The position numbers and the translations under genes are program-made. Source: Ruegeria sp. Alg231-54 (lineage in GTDB: Bacteria; Pseudomonadota; Alphaproteobacteria; Rhodobacterales; Rhodobacteraceae). Taken from it: a DNA stretch of 64,000 nucleotides. Positions 1-8,848 of the stretch are shown piece after piece. The first letter of the stretch is position 1, and every line of letters starts with the position of its first letter. The notes under the pieces were generated by a model. That model saw only the letters and a program-made list of their open reading frames with translations. It searched no databases and was not told the origin of the DNA. The DNA is taken from assembly GCF_900143525.1 (NCBI RefSeq), contig NZ_FREZ01000010.1:111186-175185 (forward strand), written 5' to 3'.

Positions 1-2746
1 GCAACTGGTTCGGCGTCAGCTGCTGATCTTCAGCGATCCGCTCAGCGGCGGCCACGACGCTTTCCTTGGCCGCGTCACAGCGCGCCTCAGCTGCCGCGCG
101 GGATTCGCGGGCTTCGGACGCCAAACGCTCAGCTTCACGCTCGGCCAGCACGACTTCGCGCTGCTGCGTCTCAGCCTCGGCAAGTTTGTCAGCGGCCTCG
201 GCACGTCGGGCCTCGGCTGTCTCGATCAACTCGTTCAGTTCTTCGCGGGCTTCGGCGATCTCACCCGGAGCGGCCATCGCCTCAGACAGTTCCTCCTCAG
301 AGCTTTCCTTGCGTTCGACCAATTCCGCGATACGTTTTTCTGCCGAATCCAGCCGGTGCCGCCAGCCACTGAGGTCCTTGGTCACTTCCTGGGCCCGCCG
401 GGTTCGTGCCTCGCCTTCACGGCGCAGTTCATCATGGGATGAGCGATGGGTCAGCATGGTGATCCGCGCGGCCTCAACCGTCTGTTTGATATCCTCGACC
501 TGCGCGCGCGCGCTGTCGACGTCACCTAGGCCGGCCAGAGCGCCTTCGGCCTCGCGTAGTTGCGCGCGGGCAGACATGGCATCGTCTTTGTGCCGATCTA
601 CTGCAAGGGTCAGCGTTTCCAGCTTGCCCTCAGCCAGATTGCGGTCGGCCTCAGCCCGGCTTAGCCGGCGCGCGGATTCCGCCATCCGCTGATCGGCGGC
701 GCGTCGGGCTTCGCGGGCCCGGCGGTCTGCCTCGGTGACATCCGCCAGTTGCTGCGACAGCGCCTCATGTGCGGCACGGGCACCATCAGCCTGCGCTTCG
801 GCGCGGGTAAGCTCCTGTTTCAGAGCTTCAAGCTTGTTGAGCTGCTCCAACCGCAAAGCTGCAGCGCTTGGCGCATCTTCGGCCCATGCCCGGAACCCGT
901 CCCAACGCCACAAGTCACCCGAACGGGACACCAGACGCTGCCCCGGCTTTAATGAGGCTTGCAGCCGCGCGCCCTGATCCGCATCAACCAATCCGATCTG
1001 AGCGATCCGGCGGCTCAGACGGTCTGGGCCCGAGACATGCAACGCCAATGGTTCTGCCCCATCGGGCAGGCGCTGATCTGCATCGTAGCCTGACACCTGC
1101 ACCCAGCCGGATGGTCCATCGGCATCGACCAACGGTGTACGCAGATCATCAGCCAGTGCCGCCCCCAGCGCCTTTTCATAGCCGGGCTCGACCCGCAGCA
1201 GATCCAAAACCTGCCCGCCTTCGGCCGTATCCCGTTCAACCAGCTTGGCCAAGGCGGATGTCTCGGCACGGATCGCGCCCAGTTCACCCTCGGCCTCAGA
1301 CCGCTGGGCGCGTGCTTCGGCTTCTCTCGCTTGCGTTTCATTGCGCAGCTCGTCCGCTGCGGCCAGCGCTTCGTCGGCGGCCTCAGCGGCCTCGCGCGCT
1401 TCTTCCTCACCCTCTTGCGCTTCCTCAAACGCTTCGCTGGCGCGGGTCAAAGCATTGCGGGCTTCGTCTACCGCAGCACGGGCTTTCTCTTCTTCGCCTT
1501 CGGACCGGGTCAGCGTCTTGCGGCTGTCTTCGACCAAACGCTGAGCCGACTGGTGACGCGCCACAAGACGCGCCACATCTTCGGTTTCCTGCGACAGGTG
1601 ATCTTCTCGGTCTTGCAGCACGGATGCGGCTTCGCGCGCGATCTCGGCGGCCTCAGCCACTTTGTCGTCATGCCCATCTGCCGCTTTGGCCAGTTCGCGC
1701 GCTTCCCATTCCAGACGCTCAATCATCTGGCCCGCGTCCCGGTTCAGGCCGGTTTCGCGTTCGATATCGTTGGCCAATTGCTGAATGCGGTTGGTCAGCG
1801 TCTCGATCGTCTGACGCGCGCGGGTTTCCTGATCAGCCAGTTGGTCGCGTTGCACCTGCTGTCGTTGCAAGACGGCGGCGGCAATGGCTTCCTCCTCGCG
1901 CAGAGGCGGCAGAGTTTCCTCGATTTCAGACCGCTTGGCGCTGGCGGCGCGCGCTTCAGCCTCGGCACGCGAGGCTTCGGTGATCCGCTCGCGCAAGACG
2001 TCTTCGGCCTGCTGGCGGGCCATGTCGGCCTCTTTCCAGCGGCGATAAAGCAGCATGCCTTCAGCCTGACGCAGTTGTTCCCCGATCTCTCGGTACCGGG
2101 CGGCTTGACGGGCCTGCCGCGCAAGCTGCGCTAATTGGGTGCCAAGCTGTTCGAGAACGTCATCCACACGGGTCAGGTTGGATTCAGTGCCCTTTAGCTT
2201 CAGCTCTGCTTCATGGCGACGTTGATAAAGGCCCGAGATACCTGCCGCTTCTTCCAGAATACGGCGGCGTGCACGGGGCTTGGCGTTGATCAACTCGGCA
2301 ATGCGGTTCTGACCCACCAGCGCCGGAGAATGCGCACCTGTCGAGGCGTCAGCGAACAGCATCTGCACGTCACGCGCACGCACATCCTTACCATTGGTCT
2401 TGTAAGCGCTGCCCACATCGCGGGTGATGCGGCGCACAATTTCCAACTGATCGCTGTCATTGAACCCAGAGGGCGCCAACCGCTCAGAGTTATCCATCGT
2501 CAGGACAACTTCGGCAAAGTTGCGGGCCGGGCGTGTCGCGGCCCCGGCAAAGATCACATCCTCCATCGCGCCACCGCGCATGGATTTGGGACGGTTTTCA
2601 CCCATTACCCAACGCAACGCTTCCAGAAGATTGGACTTGCCGCAGCCATTTGGACCCACCACACCGGTCAACCCATCCGCGATGATCAGATCGGTCGGGT
2701 CAACAAAGCTTTTGAAGCCGGTGAGTTTAAGTTTGCTGAACCGCAA
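1..2746 (-). CDS. smc: Chromosome segregation ATPase SMC (5' part, runs off the left edge)
   Basis: SMC forms the condensin ring that organises the chromosome with ScpA/ScpB. The minus-strand frame is open from a TTG at 2746 to the window edge, about 915 codons of an expected 1150. The N-terminus reads MRFSKLKLTGFKSF, followed by a Walker A motif GPNGCGKSN near residues 31-39. A long Arg/Glu/Ala-rich coiled coil follows, and a globular hinge lies roughly at 860-1250. The C-terminal Walker B/signature half is outside the window. The TTG start is chosen because it gives the standard SMC N-terminus and the only upstream in-frame ATG is absent. Antisense open frames here are GC-rich shadows. Confidence 0.95.
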   Translation of the reverse strand, partial: MRFSKLKLTGFKSFVDPTDLIIADGLTGVVGPNGCGKSNLLEALRWVMGENRPKSMRGGAMEDVIFAGAATRPARNFAEVVLTMDNSERLAPSGFNDSDQLEIVRRITRDVGSAYKTNGKDVRARDVQMLFADASTGAHSPALVGQNRIAELINAKPRARRRILEEAAGISGLYQRRHEAELKLKGTESNLTRVDDVLEQLGTQLAQLARQARQAARYREIGEQLRQAEGMLLYRRWKEADMARQQAEDVLRERITEASRAEAEARAASAKRSEIEETLPPLREEEAIAAAVLQRQQVQRDQLADQETRARQTIETLTNRIQQLANDIERETGLNRDAGQMIERLEWEARELAKAADGHDDKVAEAAEIAREAASVLQDREDHLSQETEDVARLVARHQSAQRLVEDSRKTLTRSEGEEEKARAAVDEARNALTRASEAFEEAQEGEEEAREAAEAADEALAAADELRNETQAREAEARAQRSEAEGELGAIRAETSALAKLVERDTAEGGQVLDLLRVEPGYEKALGAALADDLRTPLVDADGPSGWVQVSGYDADQRLPDGAEPLALHVSGPDRLSRRIAQIGLVDADQGARLQASLKPGQRLVSRSGDLWRWDGFRAWAEDAPSAAALRLEQLNKLEALKQELTRAEAQADGARAAHEALSQQLADVTEADRRAREARRAADQRMAESARRLSRAEADRNLAEGKLETLTLAVDRHKDDAMSARAQLREAEGALAGLGDVDSARAQVEDIKQTVEAARITMLTHRSSHDELRREGEARTRRAQEVTKDLSGWRHRLDSAEKRIAELVERKESSEEELSEAMAAPGEIAEAREELNELIETAEARRAEAADKLAEAETQQREVVLAEREAERLASEARESRAAAEARCDAAKESVVAAAERIAEDQQLTPNQL

Positions 2747-2842
2747 AGGCCGCTCGTCCCATGATTCCTATATCTGGAAGTCTGCGCAACCCATTGGGGG
2801 TGAGTCAACGGAGTAACGCAGGATATGGGATTTCACGCCAAG

Positions 2843-2851
2843 TTATCCACA
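2843..2851 (+). promoter_or_regulatory. Consensus DnaA box upstream of smc
   Basis: TTATCCACA matches the strict DnaA-box consensus and sits about 97 bp upstream of the smc start codon. It is a single copy with no neighbouring boxes or AT-rich unwinding element, so it is not an origin. Transcriptional control of smc by DnaA is inference only. Confidence 0.4.
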
Positions 2852-2861
2852 ATATCTTGCC

Positions 2862-2884
2862 AAAATACGCAAAAAAGCGCGTAT
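2862..2884 (-). terminator. Weak hairpin at the end of the lipoprotein gene
   Basis: On the minus strand a six-base stem ATACGC/GCGTAT with a T-rich loop is followed by TTTT. It lies just after the stop codon of the small lipoprotein gene. The stem is short, so this is a tentative intrinsic terminator. Confidence 0.3.
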
Positions 2885-2885
2885 C

Positions 2886-3281
2886 TCAGTAAGGAGCGCA
2901 CTCAAAAAACTGATAGCCATAGTCTTCGTAGTAGCCATAGTCGATACATTCATAGGGACCGCGAAGAAGGCTGCCGAAAATCAGCTCTTCCCCAAGTTCC
3001 CGGTCACAACCCAGAATGCCCACAGTGACCGCAGCATCGCCCAGAACATCCAACAACGGGCAACCTGACACCTGTGCCATAGCCAGTGCGGCCCGGTCGC
3101 GAATGGGGCCAAGGCGCGGAGCATATTGAGAGTTGATGCGTACAGCCTCGGCCAGTTGATCGCGGACCCGCACGTCAAACACACTGCCATTCACCGCAAC
3201 GCGGGTCGCAGGCACATCGCGAAAGTGGGGCGTGCCGGCCGAGCAAGCGGCCAGCACTAGAAGGGACAGGTACCGGATCAT
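2886..3281 (-). CDS. Hypothetical lipoprotein
   Basis: 131 residues. The N-terminus (MIRYLSLLVLAACSAG) is a short signal peptide ending in a lipobox, LAAC, so the protein should be lipid-modified and anchored in the envelope. The mature part has a run RDQLAEAVRINSQYAPRLG, two conserved-looking cysteines (VSGCPLLD, GILGCD) and an aromatic C-terminus rich in Tyr. I do not recognise the family; similar small lipoproteins are common in Rhodobacteraceae. It sits alone between smc and the aminotransferase gene. Confidence 0.75.
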   Translation of the reverse strand: MIRYLSLLVLAACSAGTPHFRDVPATRVAVNGSVFDVRVRDQLAEAVRINSQYAPRLGPIRDRAALAMAQVSGCPLLDVLGDAAVTVGILGCDRELGEELIFGSLLRGPYECIDYGYYEDYGYQFFECAPY

Positions 3282-3326
3282 ACCCCCAGCATTGCGCCAC
3301 CAAGGTTAACAAAACCTTTCCGCCGA

Positions 3327-4526
3327 TCAGGCGCGCAAAACCTCACCCAATCGGCGAATACCCTCGCTGATCGTATCCTCATTCGAGTTCGAGAAACTCA
3401 ACCGGATCGTGTTGCTCCCGCTGCCGTCCGGGAAAAAGGCCCCACCCGGGACAAAGGCTAATTTGACCGTGTCCAGCGCCCGGGCTAACAGTTCGGCCCC
3501 GTTTGTACCGACCGGCAATGTCAACCACACGAACATGCCACCTTCCGGCTTGGTCCACTGCACGCCATCGGGCATATGGTCCTGCAACGCCTGCAACATG
3601 GCGTCGCGGCGGGCACCGTAGACACGACGCAGCATCGGGATATGCGTGTCGAAACAAGCCCGTGCCACCTGGTCAATGGCCATCTGGTTGATGGTCGCCG
3701 AATGCAGATCGGCAGCCTGTTTCATCAACACCATTTGGGAAATCACTGGCTTTGCCGCCACGACCCAACCAACCCGCAACCCCGGAGACAAGGTTTTCGA
3801 AAAGCTTCCACAATAGATCGTGCGGCAGTCCTCAATCGACCCTTTGCACGCCAATTCCAGTGCCAGAACCGGTGGGATTGCATCCCCGTCATAACGCAGG
3901 GCCTGATAGGCGCCATCCTCGATCACCGCACAGTTTAACTGATCCGTCAGATCCAGCAGCGCTTCCCGCCCCCGCAGATCCACGGTTTCGCCTGTCGGGT
4001 TGGCGAAATCGGGCGAGAGATAGGCAAATTTGACCGCGCCTTCGCCCGCTAACGCAGCGTACTCAGCCGCGCCCCGGTTGCCATTGATGCTGAGCCGGTC
4101 AAAACGCGGTTCATAGGCATTGAATGCGGCCAGTGCGCCCAGATAGGTCGGCCATCCGACCAACGCAGTATCGCCCGGCGACAGATAGAGTTTACCCAGA
4201 TAATCCAGTGCCTGCTGCGAGCCTGACGTGATCAGGATGTTCTCAAGCCCGCATTTCACACCAATTGAACCCATGTGGTCGATGAGCCATTCCCGCAGCG
4301 GGACGTAGCCTTCGCTGACGGAATATTGCAGCGCCTGGGCCTGCTGGTTCGGCCCCAACGCAGCTTGAAAGGCGGCAGAGAATCCTTCGGCTGGAAACAA
4401 CGCGGGATCGGGGATGCCGCCTGCAAACGAGATGATCCCCGGCTGATCCAACAGCTTTAACAACTCACGTATCTCAGACGCTTTCATCCGGGATGCCCGC
4501 GTGGCGAACAATTCGTGCGTAGACAT
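3327..4526 (-). CDS. PLP-dependent class I/II aminotransferase (2-aminoadipate transaminase-like)
   Basis: 399 residues, full length for fold-type I aminotransferases of the LysN/MocR-catalytic-domain group. Visible motifs are ISFAGGIPDPALFP near the N-terminus, ITSGSQQALDYLGK for cofactor phosphate binding, SPDFANPTGETVD, and the PLP lysine in GSFSKTLSPGLRVGW at about residue 240. It lacks the winged-helix domain of true MocR regulators, so it is an enzyme moving amino groups between an amino acid and a 2-oxo acid; the substrate cannot be read from sequence. The start follows a good GGAGGAG site. It is divergent from a FadR-type regulator, which may control it through the operator at 4644-4662. 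Confidence 0.88.
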   Translation of the reverse strand: MSTHELFATRASRMKASEIRELLKLLDQPGIISFAGGIPDPALFPAEGFSAAFQAALGPNQQAQALQYSVSEGYVPLREWLIDHMGSIGVKCGLENILITSGSQQALDYLGKLYLSPGDTALVGWPTYLGALAAFNAYEPRFDRLSINGNRGAAEYAALAGEGAVKFAYLSPDFANPTGETVDLRGREALLDLTDQLNCAVIEDGAYQALRYDGDAIPPVLALELACKGSIEDCRTIYCGSFSKTLSPGLRVGWVVAAKPVISQMVLMKQAADLHSATINQMAIDQVARACFDTHIPMLRRVYGARRDAMLQALQDHMPDGVQWTKPEGGMFVWLTLPVGTNGAELLARALDTVKLAFVPGGAFFPDGSGSNTIRLSFSNSNEDTISEGIRRLGEVLRA

Positions 4527-4643
4527 GAGTCTCCTCCGCTCTCAGTCACGGCCAGCGTAGAGAGGAATAGCATAAAGTCAACAATGCTGACCTAAATTTT
4601 TCAAGCCACGCGAACCCGAATTCTTGAACCTCGCCGCCATCCA

Positions 4644-4662
4644 TGGTCATATCATTTGACCA
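4644..4662. promoter_or_regulatory. FadR-type operator, TGGTCA-N7-TGACCA
   Basis: A perfect inverted repeat TGGTCA (4644-4649) / TGACCA (4657-4662) lies 20 bp before the regulator's ATG, in the divergent intergenic region. The TGGT...ACCA core matches the known operator style of FadR/PdhR-subfamily GntR proteins. Autoregulation is the simplest reading; control of the aminotransferase gene is possible. Confidence 0.6.
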
Positions 4663-4682
4663 ATTTCCGGAATGACGCCTGT

Positions 4683-5453
4683 ATGCCTTTTCAAAAAGTT
4701 CAGACCGAAAAGCTTTCAATCGCGGTGGTTCGCCAGATTGAACTGCTGATCCTGCGCGGCATACTGCGCCCCGGCGAACGTCTGCCCGCCGAACGCGAAT
4801 TGGCCGAGCGGCTGGGCGTATCCCGGCCGTCCCTGCGCGACGCGATCGCGGACCTGCAAAGCCAAGGGTTGCTGACAGCAAAAGCAGGATCCGGGATCTA
4901 TGTGGCCGAGGTTCTGGGCTCCGCCTTCTCCCCGGCGCTGATCCGGCTGTTCGGCAGCCATGACGAGGCGGTGTTCGATTACCTCTCGTTCCGGCGCGAC
5001 ATGGAAGGGTTGGCCGCCGAGCGCGCAGCCCGGCTGGGCTCGGACAGCGATCTGAAGGTGGTTCAGACGATTTTTGACAAGATGGAAGCCGCTCATACCA
5101 GCAACGCGACCGAAGATGAGGCGCAGCTGGACGCGCAATTCCACATGGCGATCATCGAGGCCAGCCACAATGTGGTCATGCTGCATATGATGCGGTCAAT
5201 GTACGATCTGTTGCGGCAGGGTGTGTTCTATAACCGCCAGATGATGTTCCAGCAGCAAACGACGCGCGAAGCAATTCTGGACCAGCACCGCGCCATCAAC
5301 ACGGCGCTTCAGGCACGCGACCCGGCTGCGGCCAGACACGCGGTTCAAGAACATCTAAGCTTTGTTGAACGCTGCATGGCAGATCAGCAAAAAGCAGAAA
5401 GAAACGAAGAAATCGCTCAGCAACGCCTTCAACACGAGGCAGGCACACTGTGA
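4683..5453 (+). CDS. GntR family transcriptional regulator, FadR/PdhR subfamily (FCD domain)
   Basis: 256 residues. The N-terminal winged helix is complete (ILRPGERLPAERELAERLGV, then SRPSLRDAI) at about residues 20-75. It is followed by an all-helical FCD ligand domain with the metal/acid-binding pattern DAQFHMAIIEASHN and QHRAINTALQARD at the expected positions. ATG 4683 is preferred over upstream starts because it gives the family N-terminus. Members of this group usually sense small organic acids such as pyruvate or lactate and repress their own operon. No metabolic gene is co-transcribed, so the effector is unknown. Confidence 0.9.
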   Translation: MPFQKVQTEKLSIAVVRQIELLILRGILRPGERLPAERELAERLGVSRPSLRDAIADLQSQGLLTAKAGSGIYVAEVLGSAFSPALIRLFGSHDEAVFDYLSFRRDMEGLAAERAARLGSDSDLKVVQTIFDKMEAAHTSNATEDEAQLDAQFHMAIIEASHNVVMLHMMRSMYDLLRQGVFYNRQMMFQQQTTREAILDQHRAINTALQARDPAAARHAVQEHLSFVERCMADQQKAERNEEIAQQRLQHEAGTL

Positions 5454-5456
5454 TCG

Positions 5457-6239
5457 TCAACGTTTGAGTTGCATCGACTTTACGCGTTGCTTCATGTCTT
5501 CATAGTCCTGTTGCGTCAGGCTGGCACGGCGGAACGCATTTAGAATTCTCCATTGGTGCCACCGGCTGGGCCACGTGAGGCTGTCCAGCGCAGTGAAGGC
5601 ATAAAGGTCTCCACGGAGGTGGACTTTCCGCATCTCCAACTGCTCAGCCATAAAATCCAGGCTTTGCTCAGAGAAAAAGCTGATGTGCTGGCCCGTCTCA
5701 AAAGCCCAGTACCACCAGTCGCGCGGCGGTAGATCCTTTGGATCGAAGCAAGTCGCCGAAAAAAAGAGCGTTTCGAAACCAAATTTCTTGCGCGCCTCTT
5801 TTATGTGCGAAAGCGGATCCGGCAAATGTTCAAGAACTTCAAAGGCCGTCGCAACTGCATATGTTCCATCATCCGCCTCGAACCCACGCGCCAACAGGTT
5901 TTCTGCATAGCGGTCGGACCAGTGAAAATTCAGTCCAATGTCCCTTAGGCCGCGAACAAACAACCCATAGCCTCCGCCAATGTCGACCCCACGGGCATCT
6001 GCAAGACCATTCGCTCGCATGACTGTTGAAACACGGCGCAGGTTCGACAGGTTTCGGGCAACGATCCCTGTATCCGTCAACGCGATCGCATCGCTATACG
6101 CTTCTTCCAGCCATGTCGGGTTTTCCACCCAGATATAACTGCAGCTTTCATCCAGAAAGTACTTTGCCGGGTGCCGCCCGATCACTTCGCTTTCAAAAAG
6201 CAACACTCCAAGTTGCCTGGTGATTGGAGAATAGGGCAT
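5457..6239 (-). CDS. Class I SAM-dependent methyltransferase
   Basis: 260 residues. The SAM-binding motif I is visible as RGVDIGGGYGLFVRGL near residue 85, and AFEVLEHLPDPLSHIKEA is the acidic post-motif typical of class I enzymes in polysaccharide gene clusters. The N-terminal WVENPTWLEEAYSDAI stretch resembles methyltransferases that modify glycans, but the acceptor is unknown. The gene ends 3 bp from the convergent GntR gene. It is 3 bp downstream of the glycosyltransferase-like gene, so the two form an operon. Base composition looks more AT-rich than its neighbours, suggesting horizontal acquisition of the pair. Confidence 0.82.
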   Translation of the reverse strand: MPYSPITRQLGVLLFESEVIGRHPAKYFLDESCSYIWVENPTWLEEAYSDAIALTDTGIVARNLSNLRRVSTVMRANGLADARGVDIGGGYGLFVRGLRDIGLNFHWSDRYAENLLARGFEADDGTYAVATAFEVLEHLPDPLSHIKEARKKFGFETLFFSATCFDPKDLPPRDWWYWAFETGQHISFFSEQSLDFMAEQLEMRKVHLRGDLYAFTALDSLTWPSRWHQWRILNAFRRASLTQQDYEDMKQRVKSMQLKR

Positions 6240-6242
6240 TGA

Positions 6243-7109
6243 TCACGTTGCTCCGCTCGAAAGGTCTTGTAGGTTCGGTGGAAATGGTGCTCCGCTGCCT
6301 TCACCAAGATGCTCTTGCGGCGCGATAGTCGTCAACGCCGGGTCGATATAGAGCCTGGCACCTCGTGTACGCATTTCCTGATGAAACAGGACATGTTCAC
6401 AGACCAGCCGGTTCTCCTCATCTCGACATTTGTATCTCAGGCCTCGTAACGCCTGAGTTTTATAAAGGCCGGCTCCCGCAAATGCGCTGTCGACAGGTAT
6501 AAGTTGGCAATCTTCTGGAATATGAAACTGACGGTCATGGATCATAGTCTTCAAAAGGTTTCGACGCCATTTTTGTCTGCCAAACAGAGGCTTACGCGCG
6601 TTGTGTATCTGTTGCCAGACATCCTGTTCGCACCACCCCCGGCAGCGCAAGGCATATAGGTCGTAGTAGGCAGGCCTTGAATTTGCAAAAACCGCTTCCC
6701 ACTGAATTTCAGAACGCTTGGCTGCTGCCAAGACAGCTTCGGGATTCAAACAGATGTTCGGCCCGTCTAAATCCAGCATCAGAGTCAGGTGGTTGTCACG
6801 ACCTCTCTTTTCGAGAGTTTCAAGTATAGAGTTTCGAGCAGCAGTGATACGTTCGACACGTTCAGAAATGTCCGAGATCACACCATCCAGCCGAATGATA
6901 TGAACCTCGGCACACCGGTTTGCGAATTCGGACAGTGTCTGGTCTGTGTCATCTGTATTGTCATTGGTGGCAATGATGACCGAGTATTGCCCCACCCGTT
7001 TCGAAAAGTCTTCGATCCGATGGATCGTTTCTTTCAGAGCCGAACCCCCGTTGCGCACCGCGCCGACAATGTTCATGGAAATAGTGTTGTCTGTGGCGGG
7101 CACGGTCAC
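6243..7109 (-). CDS. Putative glycosyltransferase (GT-A-like)
   Basis: 288 residues. It has a Rossmann-like start (MNIVGAVRNGGSALKETI), a VIIATNDNTDDTDQTL stretch like the nucleotide-binding part of GT-A enzymes, and LTLMLDLDGPNICLN where a DxD-type metal motif would sit. The middle holds several Trp/Tyr/Arg-rich segments and a late CEHVLFHQEM. I do not assign a donor or acceptor. The GTG at 7109 follows an AGGAAAA ribosome site; the internal ATG at 7076 is an alternative. It is paired with the downstream methyltransferase, so the two probably build or decorate a surface glycan or glycolipid. Confidence 0.6.
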   Translation of the reverse strand: MTVPATDNTISMNIVGAVRNGGSALKETIHRIEDFSKRVGQYSVIIATNDNTDDTDQTLSEFANRCAEVHIIRLDGVISDISERVERITAARNSILETLEKRGRDNHLTLMLDLDGPNICLNPEAVLAAAKRSEIQWEAVFANSRPAYYDLYALRCRGWCEQDVWQQIHNARKPLFGRQKWRRNLLKTMIHDRQFHIPEDCQLIPVDSAFAGAGLYKTQALRGLRYKCRDEENRLVCEHVLFHQEMRTRGARLYIDPALTTIAPQEHLGEGSGAPFPPNLQDLSSGAT

Positions 7110-7312
7110 TCTTTTCCTGTTTCTGGATTTCAGCTTTCTACCTCATCCGACGTTGTTTTGTGCATTCCCAGAGTCTCCGGAAAGGGAAGTGGACGCACTA
7201 TGGCTCTGTCCTAAAACGCCCAAACAACGCCTTCGCATCCGTCAAATCACAATTCGGATCCGCTGCACAAGTGGCTAGATTAGGATCGCGCGCCGTCGCT
7301 ATAGAAATCAAA

Positions 7313-7341
7313 TGACCCGAAAGCATGCGGCTTCCGGGTCA
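7313..7341 (-). terminator. Intrinsic terminator of the F0 ATP synthase operon
   Basis: On the minus strand a 12-bp stem (TGACCCGGAAGC paired with GCTTTCGGGTCA, one G-U) closes a five-base loop and is followed by TTTGATTT. It lies about 30 bp after atpF and would end the atpI-B-E-F'-F transcript. Confidence 0.7.
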
Positions 7342-7371
7342 CTTCTGTTATTGATTTGCTATCCGTCGGTG

Positions 7372-7932
7372 TCAGTGCAGTTTGTCACCAACATCCGCGA
7401 TGGCCGCGTCGATCAGCTTGTTCGCCTGTGCCGCGGTCATCTGCTTGGCCAGAACCGCGTTGGCAGCCGATACCGCAACGGTGATGGCCTGATCACGGAC
7501 TTCCTTGACAGCTGACGCCTCAGCCGAAGCGATCTGGTCCTGAGCTGCTGCCAGACGGCGGGCGATGGATTTCTCCAAATCGACCTTTGCCTGTTCTGCC
7601 GCCAGAATAGCGTCTTCCTTGGCTGCAGCCACGATGGCATCCGCTTGGGTCTGCACTTCACGCTGCTTGCGCTCGTACGAGGCCAACAGGCTGCGTGCCT
7701 CTTCATGCAGGGCGCGGGCTTCGTCCAGTTCGGACTTGATGCCGTCAGCGCGATTGTCCAGCGCGCCACCAATCATGCCCGGAACCTTGAAATAGAACAG
7801 GACCGCGATGAAAACGATGAAGCCCAAAAGGACCACAAAGTCGGTATTGCCAAGCGAGAAGAACGGGCCGCTTGCAGCCAGCGCGGGGCTGGCGGTGCCG
7901 ACGATCAGGATAAGGGCAAGAGTATTCCGCAT
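7372..7932 (-). CDS. atpF: F0F1 ATP synthase subunit b
   Basis: 186 residues, part of the peripheral stalk joining F0 to F1. A hydrophobic N-terminus (MRNTLALILIVGTASPALA) may be a cleaved signal. A membrane segment (FVVLLGFIVFIAVLFYF) follows, then a long charged coiled coil from about residue 60 (LDEARALHEEARSLL onward). It is the last gene of the F0 operon and starts 5 bp after the b' gene stop. Alphaproteobacteria carry both b and b'; this copy, lacking the Cys-rich N-terminus of its neighbour, is taken as b. Confidence 0.93.
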   Translation of the reverse strand: MRNTLALILIVGTASPALAASGPFFSLGNTDFVVLLGFIVFIAVLFYFKVPGMIGGALDNRADGIKSELDEARALHEEARSLLASYERKQREVQTQADAIVAAAKEDAILAAEQAKVDLEKSIARRLAAAQDQIASAEASAVKEVRDQAITVAVSAANAVLAKQMTAAQANKLIDAAIADVGDKLH

Positions 7933-7937
7933 GTCAC

Positions 7938-8489
7938 TTATCCTTTCGTCTGCGCGTCAATTGCACTGTCGATGGCTTTGGCATCTGCCTCACCGCCCAG
8001 TGCTGTGACCAGTTCAGCCGCCGTATCCTTGGCAACCACTTGAATGCTTTCCAGCGCGCCGGCACGAATATCGGCAATTGCCTTTTCCGATTCAGCCGCC
8101 TTTGCAGCGATTTCCAAGTCTGCCTTGGCAATCGCGTCATCCAGACCAGACTGAATTTCAGCGCGGGCTTCCGCCGCGATACGCTGTGCCTCAGAACGGG
8201 CATCGGCCAGCGCCTTGTTATAGGCCTCTTCAGCCTCGACCGCTTTGGCCTTCAGATCTTCGGCCGCAGCCAGGTCATTTGTAATGGTCCCCTGACGTTC
8301 CGCCAGGATTGCCGCGATGCGGGGCAAAGCCACGCGAGACAGGACCAGAAAGATGACGACCAGCGTAATGACCAGCCAGAAAATCTGGTTGGGGAACCAA
8401 TCGAAGCAGAGTTGGGGCATCCCGATCGCCGACCCATGAGAGTCAACGCAAGTACCTGCAATCTCTTCGTATACGGGTTCTGTCGCCAT
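7938..8489 (-). CDS. atpF': F0F1 ATP synthase subunit b'
   Basis: 183 residues. After a short polar N-terminus containing two cysteines (GTCVDS, QLCFDW) there is one membrane segment ([16 protein letters not shown]), then [17 protein letters not shown] and a long Ala/Glu/Lys-rich coiled coil. This is the usual form of the second stalk subunit in photosynthetic and related alphaproteobacteria, where b and b' form a heterodimer. The gene lies between atpE and atpF in the canonical order. Confidence 0.93.
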   Translation of the reverse strand: MATEPVYEEIAGTCVDSHGSAIGMPQLCFDWFPNQIFWLVITLVVIFLVLSRVALPRIAAILAERQGTITNDLAAAEDLKAKAVEAEEAYNKALADARSEAQRIAAEARAEIQSGLDDAIAKADLEIAAKAAESEKAIADIRAGALESIQVVAKDTAAELVTALGGEADAKAIDSAIDAQTKG

Positions 8490-8575
8490 GATGTCCTCCG
8501 TCGGAACATTGTCTTTACAACAGGTGGGCCGCTATGGCTTGGACCCACCTGCGCGTAAGGATCAGGTTCCGCAGA

Positions 8576-8800
8576 TTAGACGGCGAACATCAGCAGCAGC
8601 GAGACCAAGAATGCGAAGATCCCTAGGGCTTCTGCGAATGCGATACCGATGAACAGGGTTGCGGTCTGCGAAGCAGCCGCCGAAGGGTTGCGCAGGGCGC
8701 CGGCCAGGAAGTTGCCTGCTACGTTGCCCACCCCGATTGCGGCTGCGCCGGAACCGATTGCTGCCAGGCCTGCGCCGATGTGTGCGAGATCGCCTTCCAT
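8576..8800 (-). CDS. atpE: F0F1 ATP synthase subunit c
   Basis: 74 residues, two membrane helices joined by a polar loop (GALRNPSA). Helix 1 shows the small-residue motif [17 protein letters not shown] that packs the c-ring. Helix 2 carries the ion-binding acid in [15 protein letters not shown] Glu without extra sodium-site polar residues fits proton coupling. The start is preceded by AAGGAG. Confidence 0.96.
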   Translation of the reverse strand: MEGDLAHIGAGLAAIGSGAAAIGVGNVAGNFLAGALRNPSAAASQTATLFIGIAFAEALGIFAFLVSLLLMFAV

Positions 8801-8848
8801 GATGTTTCTCCTTACGAATTGGAAGTTTCGATGTTTGGGTATCGGACC

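Noticed and set aside
868..2134. Long plus-strand frames (up to 371 codons) opposite smc
   Set aside because: They are antisense shadows of a GC-rich coding sequence; composition is Arg/Ala/Pro-rich with no domain, and the smc frame is conserved and continuous.
2820..2885. Replication origin near the DnaA box
   Set aside because: Only one box, no box cluster, no dnaA/hemE/parAB context.
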